Source: an uncultured Clostridia bacterium (GTDB taxonomy: Bacteria; Bacillota; Clostridia; Christensenellales; DUVY01). Taken from it: 12,764 nt of DNA. This document shows positions 8,801 to 12,764 of the stretch, in pieces; position 1 is the first letter of the stretch; each line of letters starts with the position of its first letter. Under the pieces are notes generated by a model, which worked only from the letters and a program-made list of their open reading frames with translations, was not told the origin of the DNA and searched no databases. The DNA lies in assembly GCA_937895465.1 (NCBI GenBank), contig CALAYY010000233.1, forward strand, positions 1-12,764, given 5' to 3'. Position numbers and translations under genes: made by a program.

Positions 8801-10431
8801 AATGGCTAAGATTAAGTTGTTCTAAGGCTTGTCTTGCTTTAAAGATTGATATCAATTTAAAACCTGATGAAACAAAAGAAATAAACTTTTGGTTATCTGA
8901 TAAAAAATATGAGTTGAAAGATGTAATGACAATCAGGGATAAGTGCAAACAATATTATAAAAATCTGTCAAGTGTTAAGGTATTGACACCTTCAATAGAA
9001 TTTAACAAATTTATAAATCGTTTGCCTTATCAAGTGCTTTGCTCAAGATTTTTGGGAAGAACTGGCTATTATCAGGCAGGCGGTGCTTATGGATTTAGAG
9101 ACCAGCTTCAAGATTGCCTTTCAATTTTATATATTAACCCAGAATTGGTAAAAGAGCATATTTTAAGATGCTCTGCACATCAATACGAAGAAGGGGATGT
9201 TCAGCACTGGTGGCATCCTGAAAGAAAGGGAACACGAACTTTTATGACGGATGATTTGCTGTTTTTACCGTTGTTGGTTGCTGAGTATATAAAATTTACT
9301 GGAGACTTTGATATATTAGATGAAAAAACGCCGTATTTGCGTTCTCCAAAGTTAAGAGAAGGAGAACACACCAGATATGAAGAACCTGAAATTTCCCATA
9401 TTACAGACACCATTTATATGCATTGTATCAAAGCAATTGAAACCGTTATCTTGAGAAGGAGCAATAGGGGACTTGCATTGATAGGCGGCGGTGATTGGAA
9501 TGATGCTATGGATAAGGTAGGACACAAAGGAGAAGGAGAAAGTGTTTGGCTGAGTATGTTTTTATGCTATTGCATAAGTGAGTTTTTACCTCTTGTGCGG
9601 TCATCTGCTTTGATATCAGAATACAAAAATGAAATAATAGAATTAAAAAAAGCTGTAAGAGATTTTGGCTGGGACGGAGAATGGTATCGAAGGGCATATT
9701 TTGACAATGGATATCCTTTGGGAAGTATTGAAAGCAAAGAATGTAAGATTGATATTTTGAGTCAAGCATGGGCAGTTATTTCTAATATAGGCGATGAAGC
9801 AAGAGCAAAACAAGCATTGTTATCGGCTGACGAGCGTCTTGTAGACTATGAATACAAAATAGTAAAGTTGATGGATCCGCCTATAAAAGAGCTTGATGCA
9901 GGTTATATACAAAATTATCCAAAAGGTGTAAGAGAAAACGGCGGGCAATATACTCATGCGGCTATATGGTTTGCTCAAGCTATGATATTAAATGGACAAA
10001 CAGATAAAGGCTATCAGTTATTGGATATGATAAATCCAATTAACCATACAACGACAAAAGAGGGTGTATTAAGATATAAAGGAGAGCCTTATGTAATAGC
10101 CGCTGATGTTTATTCTAATCCATTATTCTTAGGGCGTGCAGGTTGGACTTACTACACAGGTGCAGCTTCTTGGATGTATAAGGTGTTTATAGAAAATGTC
10201 TTAGGAATAAAAAAACGAGGACGCAAATTAATTATTGAGCCTTGTATACCCTCATCATGGAAAGAATGTGAAGTCATATATAACTATAACGGAAATGATA
10301 TAAAAATTAAGATAGTTAATAAAGGGAAAAAAGAGACAACTATCAATATAGACGGTAGAATTTATCATAATATAAATTATATTACACTTAACCAATCTTT
10401 GAGCCAAAGTGAAATAGTGGTTGAAGTGTAA
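2860..10431 (+). CDS. Cyclic beta-1,2-glucan synthase (GT84-GH189-GH94 membrane enzyme)
   Basis: A 2,523-residue inner-membrane enzyme of the NdvB/ChvB/Cgs type, which polymerises glucose from UDP-glucose into beta-1,2-glucan and closes it to a ring. Order (numbered from the ATG at 2860): an N-terminal membrane helix (about 3-20); two helices near 355-402; a GT84 glucosyltransferase with DSD (563-565), HD with a nearby Glu (662-666) and RSMRWTRGDWQ (about 693-703); membrane helices near 735-785, 797-828 and 858-902; a glycoamylase-like (GH189) domain with RTSPTNIG (957-964), STVDSGN (1022-1028), YGLYEAID (Glu1245) and MAHHQGM (1260-1266). Then come two GT36-type binding modules (from about 1350 and 1810) and a GH94 domain with RDQLQD (2080-2085), EGDVQHWWHP (2111-2120) and GDWND (2211-2215). 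Brucella Cgs is about 2,870 residues, so this is somewhat short. Start: AGGAAAG lies 11 nt before 2860; ATG 2833 and TTG 2794 are in frame but weakly supported. No glucan exporter gene is adjacent. Confidence 0.92.
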   Translation: MYYYVWIIILALIFGLILKIIGWHGDPHFELGTNINLNELKERIRALSITHKFTNLKNGVMDISVISSKIQKAFKIISKKSANGFNLLEFERWLYDNNYYLEEVINDVTQKLQNIHKLPRFKDRPRIYELINYIIRNSDGYLEKERLTELLDVYQQECPLEYEECKHIKTIIDYCLLEYAAIISLKSITINKNIFKACSNRYKHNIQQSLKNNSFIYGINLCKDRKKIDTIAQHCEKLGFNFSDRLDNFNRQIIRYNILISNTINSLRTMNEVINTSFVLKISPINKIMLHEEAGVYQNSTEVSKLYYLETLSLVAKKKKLNELFLARHMVALSNAKASHIAHNLFKREYKKSYAALYVFAIALFAAAFNALIAYWFFAPVWKAILYFLISMPIYLYITTTIINKFLCSIIKHKPLLRADFSQGVSDEYLTMVVISQLINDKDELIKAVENLKKLKIVNNYQNIRFCLLIDFMTSNQEKTSQDEELLRFARKIFYEQLNDKEYNIFWRKRSYIESDKNFSGEERKRGAISRLISFLNNGDALESFCLVLGETNHKTKYLIMLDSDSYTMQCKELIETMAHPQNCKYDLMSFKIHSNPLSTTSTPFSYAFSDNRGYDVYSFNCANLSSDMFNQGLFFGKGIANVERFYQKLNGKMPKNRILSHDMIEGAWLNTIDSDAVLYENTPADIKTHLNRSMRWTRGDWQNIGYLKNKVKDEKNDTIKNPINFLSKWHIFSNINYSLIYISALLLLCFSIFTGKASLITFAVFLSFEFLLTMYSLIFNSFKTRFTYGFFRESKQAFLRAVIFAACLPYIAINLLISITQSLYRMIVSKKNMLKWNTYAHSSNKNVNSMAFWVKEFALPFLIIFWFFIGLSYWINGLHGLFNSLWILLFLAAIPIAYFSSKKTIDVNSISNDDKLLLTDIAKKTYDYFIDFGLKSDNMLVCDNYQENYIACSAKRTSPTNIGFQILSAICAYDLQLIDYFELYNNLLNIIKMVSKLKKWNGNLYNWYDTTNLKILRNYVSTVDSGNLLAALVVARQTLKKKDVLYIKIKRLIDKMDLSKLYDHNKKLFYIGTDTKTYDKIHYNLMASEAMLTSFLAVCLNKVSKEHWHHLSRAFVKYDGNTLYSWSGGMFEYLMPFLFFKADKHSMLYQSSKNCVSSQIRYTKELGYNIWGISESQYFATDSQKNYQYRAFGVPFIALKNMDDSLVISPYSTALTLQFDPKNALKNFHRLISQGLMGKYGLYEAIDMTQQPHINKTFMAHHQGMILCAINNILNNDVLIDRFMSMPEIKAYEILLFEPEIDFALKKKIFKPMPEFGLEPINDIITFQPTLPAYNLLSNGRYHLALDSKGYGYSSLNGKILNKENNYNHGVNIHFDEQTICLMAQSQTVIQNSSYSLYKYEYNGLTFELKIAVMQDNDGEIRSLTITNDNQTECSCRAAFFIEPVLTFAESYYAHPVFNNMVVMTKKLDDNIIYAYRNNEKKPIYLAASVIEGNALYETNRFNFHSRSGLGWIDLKQERADSFGEILEPVLGAIKDIKIPTNKKVNINYVITAGKSINKLKDAISSYSLEEAIEKAVDTSTIYLKQLWTTFSPEKDLMYTIKTMFARLKTCAIEYGNDYSDLYDDVKILFKNGINANRPIITYIYRSENTNDLLKTVEIFRFLSSFGLKVTLILMYSEPEMYINPLLDEINRTIDRLSLRNMVDERRINIINITRIDENLINILKRVSQYYFDGVFKNDTSTSIYPIKARKKIKLYPTKPIKNPKLDLEMGIGGFIDESGYYINLTKENTPLPWSNIIAVDGFGTIITEKGGGYTWSDNSRENKLTIWQNDVIFDKSSEEIIIRDENSKTSWKVTKDNIEQAQYSVVHDLGETVFETSYNGIFSTMSEFLDIDAGAKIFNICLNNTSLDERKISLAIKLEISLGVNQYERGDKLYFKREYGRIFGFNAVNKVSAYLGTDQKNFDYLFSSYDFDYWSSGGEWLRLSCSKACLALKIDINLKPDETKEINFWLSDKKYELKDVMTIRDKCKQYYKNLSSVKVLTPSIEFNKFINRLPYQVLCSRFLGRTGYYQAGGAYGFRDQLQDCLSILYINPELVKEHILRCSAHQYEEGDVQHWWHPERKGTRTFMTDDLLFLPLLVAEYIKFTGDFDILDEKTPYLRSPKLREGEHTRYEEPEISHITDTIYMHCIKAIETVILRRSNRGLALIGGGDWNDAMDKVGHKGEGESVWLSMFLCYCISEFLPLVRSSALISEYKNEIIELKKAVRDFGWDGEWYRRAYFDNGYPLGSIESKECKIDILSQAWAVISNIGDEARAKQALLSADERLVDYEYKIVKLMDPPIKELDAGYIQNYPKGVRENGGQYTHAAIWFAQAMILNGQTDKGYQLLDMINPINHTTTKEGVLRYKGEPYVIAADVYSNPLFLGRAGWTYYTGAASWMYKVFIENVLGIKKRGRKLIIEPCIPSSWKECEVIYNYNGNDIKIKIVNKGKKETTINIDGRIYHNINYITLNQSLSQSEIVVEV

Positions 10432-10450
10432 ACATATGTTGTGTTATAAT
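10421..10450 (+). promoter_or_regulatory. Extended -10 promoter of rarA, predicting a leaderless mRNA
   Basis: A perfect TATAAT (10445-10450) is preceded by TGT (10442-10444), forming an extended -10. TTGAAG (10421-10426), matching the -35 consensus at 4 of 6 positions, lies 18 bp further up. If the last T of the -10 is at -7, transcription starts at 10457, the A of the rarA ATG. The -35 overlaps the last codons of the glucan synthase gene. Confidence 0.65.
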
Positions 10451-10456
10451 TGCTCT

Positions 10457-11761
10457 ATGGATTTATTTAGCATGGCAGCTCAGACAATGGCGCCTTTATC
10501 AGAAAGAGTAAGGCCTGAATCTTTGGATGAATTTGTAGGACAAAAGCATATTGTAGGCAAAAATTCACTTTTACGCCGTGCAATCTCTGCCGATAAGCTA
10601 GGCAGCTGTATTTTTTATGGACCGCCCGGAACAGGGAAAACAACTCTAGCCAACATCATTGCTCATACTTCTAATGCCTATTTTGAAAAGCTTAACGCTG
10701 TTTCAAGCGGTGTTGCAGATGCCAAAAGAGTTATTGAAGAAGCAGAAAATCGTCTTAAGCTTTATTCGCAGCGAACATACCTTTTGCTTGATGAATGTCA
10801 TCGCTGGAACAAGGCACAGTCAGACAGTGTTTTAGCGGCAATAGAAAAAGGTGTGATTATCTTTATAGGTAGCACGACTGAAAATCCATATGTATCTATG
10901 ACCCGTGCTATTGTTTCTAGATGCCGAATTTTTGAATTTTTGCCTATTGAGCAAGAAGATATAACTGATTTTTTAAAACGAGCTGCAATAAGTCCAAAGG
11001 GCTTAGGCAATTTAAAGCTGGAAATTGATGATGAAGCTTACAAGCACTGGGCATGGGCATGTTCGGGGGACTTAAGAACAGCTCTTAATTCTTTAGAACT
11101 TGCCGTTATGACTACAAAACCTCAAAATGACGGAGTAATAAGGATTGATAAGATTACAGCTGAGCAATCTATTCAGACCAAAGCATTATCAATTGATCAA
11201 TCGGTTTATTATGATTTTCTAAGCGCATTTTGCAAGTCCTTAAGAGGCTCTGATCCCAATGCAGCATTGTATTGGGCTAATAGATTGATTTTGGCAGGAT
11301 GTGACCCTCTGGTCGTTGCCAGACGCTTAATAGTCCATGCAAGTGAAGATGTTGGACTTGCTGATTCTAACGCATCCTTACTTGCTGTTAATGCCTATAT
11401 GGCAATAGAAAGACTTGGTATGCCTGAAGGCAATATCCCATTGACTCATGCCATAATTTATGTCTGTCTTGCTCCAAAATCGAATACGGTTGTTGCAGCA
11501 ATGGGTGCTGTTCAAGATGCAGTAAAAAACACTAAGGACGACAATGTACCGCATTATTTGAAAGATAAAAATTATCCGCATGTCATTGATGACCAATCCG
11601 GATATAAATATCCTCATGATTATGGCGGTTATACAGAACAGCAATATCTGCCTGACAGCTTAAAGGGTGCAAGATTTTATAAACCGTCAGAAAACGGCGA
11701 AGAACCAAAATTAATTGAAAGACTGAAATATGAAAAAAATAAAAGAACAGAAAAAAAGTAA
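10457..11761 (+). CDS. rarA: Replication-associated recombination protein A (RarA/MgsA, AAA+ ATPase)
   Basis: A 434-residue AAA+ ATPase of the RarA/MgsA/WRNIP1 family, related to clamp-loader subunits. It acts at stalled replication forks and single-strand gaps. Motifs in order: PLSERVRPESLDEFVGQKHIVG at the N-terminus, Walker A GPPGTGKT (55-62), Walker B LLLDECH (Asp112, Glu113), sensor-1 region IGSTTENP, SRCRIFEF with the likely arginine finger, and SGDLRTALNSLELA (sensor 2). The C-terminal tetramerisation region holds KSLRGSDPNAALYWANRLI, GGCDP-like AGCDPLVVARRL, ASEDVGLAD and YVCLAPKSN. The full family length is present. The ATG at 10457 matches the MDLF-type N-terminus of clostridial homologues. 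No Shine-Dalgarno precedes it, and the 25 bp after the previous stop hold a promoter instead, so leaderless translation is likely. TTG 10421 and ATG 10436 are also in frame but unsupported. Confidence 0.95.
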   Translation: MDLFSMAAQTMAPLSERVRPESLDEFVGQKHIVGKNSLLRRAISADKLGSCIFYGPPGTGKTTLANIIAHTSNAYFEKLNAVSSGVADAKRVIEEAENRLKLYSQRTYLLLDECHRWNKAQSDSVLAAIEKGVIIFIGSTTENPYVSMTRAIVSRCRIFEFLPIEQEDITDFLKRAAISPKGLGNLKLEIDDEAYKHWAWACSGDLRTALNSLELAVMTTKPQNDGVIRIDKITAEQSIQTKALSIDQSVYYDFLSAFCKSLRGSDPNAALYWANRLILAGCDPLVVARRLIVHASEDVGLADSNASLLAVNAYMAIERLGMPEGNIPLTHAIIYVCLAPKSNTVVAAMGAVQDAVKNTKDDNVPHYLKDKNYPHVIDDQSGYKYPHDYGGYTEQQYLPDSLKGARFYKPSENGEEPKLIERLKYEKNKRTEKK

Positions 11762-11782
11762 CATACCCCTAACTTTCTTGGG

Positions 11783-11827
11783 ATAAATATTTATATTCTT
11801 TACATGATAAATAGTTTATAGTATCAA
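11783..11827 (+). promoter_or_regulatory. Promoter region of rubrerythrin with an adjacent palindrome
   Basis: TTTACA (11799-11804, 5 of 6 to the -35 consensus) is followed by a 17-bp spacer and TATCAA (11822-11827, 4 of 6 to the -10). Predicted transcription starts near 11834, 30 nt before the ATG. A perfect 12-bp palindrome, ATAAATATTTAT (11783-11794), sits just upstream of the -35. In such AT-rich DNA it may be chance. No clear PerR box is present. Confidence 0.45.
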
Positions 11828-11863
11828 TATAACTAATAAATAAGAAAATTAAAGGAGATTATT

Positions 11864-12400
11864 ATGAAGGAATTAAAAGGTACTCAAACCGAAAAGAATT
11901 TGAAAGAAGCCTTTGCGGGAGAATCCATGGCAAGGACAAAATATACTTTTTTTGCTTCTGTTGCAAAAAAGGCCGGTTATGAGCAAATAGCTGATATATT
12001 TTTGTCTACAGCCGCTAACGAAAAAGAACATGCTGAACTTTGGTACAAAGCTTTGGGTCTGATAGGGGATACCTCAGAAAACCTTATTTCAGCTGCTGCA
12101 GGCGAAAACTATGAATGGACAACTATGTATGCTGATTTTGCTAAGACAGCAAGAGAAGAAGGTTTTCCTGAAATTGCAACAAGAATGGAAATGGTTGCTA
12201 AGATAGAAAAGGAGCATGAGGAACGCTATAAAAAGCTTCTTGAAAATGTTCAAAACGATAAAGTCTTTGAAAGAGATGAAGAACAAGTTTGGATTTGCCG
12301 TAATTGCGGACATATATTCAAGGGCAAAAAAGTTCCCAAAGAATGTCCTGTATGCGCTCATCCAAAAGCATATTTTGAATTAAGAGCAGAAAATTATTAA
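11864..12400 (+). CDS. Rubrerythrin
   Basis: A 178-residue cytoplasmic non-haem iron protein that reduces hydrogen peroxide in anaerobes, taking electrons from NADH by way of rubredoxin-type carriers. The N-terminal four-helix ferritin-like domain carries the di-iron ligands: Glu20 in FAGESMARTKY, Glu53 and His56 in NEKEHAE, Glu81 and Glu84 in GENYEWTTMY, and Glu115 with His118 in IEKEHEERY. The C-terminal rubredoxin-like domain has CRNCG (145-149) and CPVCAHP (161-167), a full Fe(Cys)4 site. Glu20, Glu53 and His56 fall at the same numbers as in the Desulfovibrio protein. Length suits the clostridial two-domain form. AAAGGAG lies a few bases before the ATG, and a strong terminator follows, so it is probably transcribed alone. 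The rubredoxin at 1151-1312 is a possible electron donor. Confidence 0.96.
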   Translation: MKELKGTQTEKNLKEAFAGESMARTKYTFFASVAKKAGYEQIADIFLSTAANEKEHAELWYKALGLIGDTSENLISAAAGENYEWTTMYADFAKTAREEGFPEIATRMEMVAKIEKEHEERYKKLLENVQNDKVFERDEEQVWICRNCGHIFKGKKVPKECPVCAHPKAYFELRAENY

Positions 12401-12420
12401 TTTAGTCAAATTTAATCACA

Positions 12421-12452
12421 AAGTCCCATTTTAGACAATGGGGCTTTTTTTT
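12421..12452 (+). terminator. Rho-independent terminator of rubrerythrin
   Basis: A 10-bp stem, AAGTCCCATT (12421-12430) with AATGGGGCTT (12437-12446), contains one T-G pair, closes a 6-nt loop and runs into eight Ts. It begins 20 bp after the rubrerythrin stop. Confidence 0.9.
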
Positions 12453-12457
12453 ATACC

Positions 12458-12510
12458 TTTTTGGGTTTTTATTAAAATTTTTCTACAAAATAGTTTAAAA
12501 ACCCAAAAAA
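12458..12510. repeat. 14-bp perfect inverted repeat upstream of spoIIAA
   Basis: TTTTTGGGTTTTTA (12458-12471) and TAAAAACCCAAAAA (12496-12509) are perfect inverted copies separated by 24 nt. The element lies just after the rubrerythrin terminator and about 55 bp before the spoIIAA ATG. No T-run follows it on the plus strand, so it is not a standard terminator for that direction. It could be an operator, a second terminator for minus-strand transcription, or an mRNA structure. Confidence 0.6.
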
Positions 12511-12523
12511 TGTTCAATAATTC

Positions 12524-12529
12524 TATAAT
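12524..12529 (+). promoter_or_regulatory. Possible -10 element of spoIIAA
   Basis: TATAAT matches the sigma-A -10 consensus and would start transcription near 12536, before the GGGAG ribosome-binding site. No convincing -35 lies 16-18 bp upstream. The sigma-H elements (AGGA and GAAT) that drive spoIIA in Bacillus are not evident either, so promoter type is open. Confidence 0.3.
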
Positions 12530-12563
12530 TAAAAGTCTTTAAACTTTATAAGGGAGTTTAAGT

Positions 12564-12764
12564 ATGAGAATTGAAAACAAGTTATTCAACAACACATTGT
12601 ATATTGCCATTTATGGTGAATTGGATGAATATACTGCGATTTACACTAGAAACGAGTTGGATAAGTTAATAGACGGCAATGAAATGAAAAGAGTTGTAGT
12701 TGATTTGTCCGAGCTTACTTTTATGGATAGTACGGGAGTGGGAATAATGATAGGGCGTTTTAAG
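12564..12764 (+). CDS. spoIIAA: Anti-sigma F factor antagonist SpoIIAA (5' part, cut by window end)
   Basis: The first 67 codons of a STAS-domain anti-anti-sigma factor, open to the window end. SpoIIAA frees the forespore factor sigma-F by binding its anti-sigma kinase SpoIIAB, and is switched off by phosphorylation of a conserved serine. Visible features are the GELDEYTA strand-helix (residues 18-25), VVVDLSELTFMDSTGVGIMIGRFK (44-67), and Ser56 in DSTG as the likely phosphorylated residue. The DSTGVGIMIGRFK segment closely resembles DSSGLGVILGRYK of Bacillus SpoIIAA. GGGAG (12552-12556) lies 7 nt before the ATG. Since sigK shows a spore-former, SpoIIAA is the best call, and spoIIAB and sigF would be expected next. 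An RsbV-like stress antagonist is the alternative. About 40 C-terminal residues are missing. Confidence 0.85.
   Translation, partial: MRIENKLFNNTLYIAIYGELDEYTAIYTRNELDKLIDGNEMKRVVVDLSELTFMDSTGVGIMIGRFK

Noticed and set aside
11762..11785. CCC/GGG complementarity just after rarA as a terminator
   Set aside because: Only about three base pairs form and no T-run follows. rarA therefore has no visible terminator and may read into the rubrerythrin gene.
12481..12487. TTCTACA, one mismatch from a reversed 0A box, upstream of spoIIAA
   Set aside because: One-mismatch heptamers are frequent in a 12.7-kb AT-rich window, and no second box or sigma-H promoter supports it.

Overview
The window is AT-rich (roughly one third GC by eye) and looks like chromosomal DNA of an anaerobic, endospore-forming Bacillota of the clostridial type. 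It carries a sigma-K gene with its pro-sequence, the start of a SpoIIAA-like anti-anti-sigma factor gene, and the rubredoxin and rubrerythrin proteins typical of strict anaerobes. I cannot name the species. I see no rRNA, tRNA, insertion sequence, CRISPR array or phage gene, and no gene-free stretch longer than about 200 bases.

Left part (1-1973): a possible 22-codon tail of a gene cut by the window edge, then a DegV-family fatty-acid-binding protein. A strong, probably bidirectional terminator separates it from a convergent rubredoxin gene. The rubredoxin is divergent from a flavin reductase-like flavoprotein gene, and both promoters can be read in the 166-bp gap. The rubredoxin has an unusual C-x-C first iron knuckle.

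Middle part (1974-10431): sigK on the minus strand is divergent from a very large gene (about 2,520 codons) for a membrane-bound cyclic beta-1,2-glucan synthase. That protein combines a GT84 glucosyltransferase, a GH189-type cyclising domain and a GH94 phosphorylase domain. The 118-bp gap between them holds an exact Spo0A-box heptamer.

Right part (10432-12764): the rarA replication-associated ATPase gene follows. Its likely promoter lies over the end of the glucan synthase gene, and the predicted transcript starts exactly at the ATG (leaderless). Next come rubrerythrin with a clear terminator, a 14-bp inverted repeat, and the first 67 codons of spoIIAA, cut by the window end.

Three themes are mixed here: sporulation control (sigK, spoIIAA), peroxide and oxygen defence by iron proteins (rubredoxin, flavin reductase, rubrerythrin), and surface or osmoregulatory glucan synthesis. 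Most genes appear to be single transcription units. I see no multi-gene defence or biosynthetic system. The points most worth a second look are the sporulation-linked position of the glucan synthase and the leaderless rarA.
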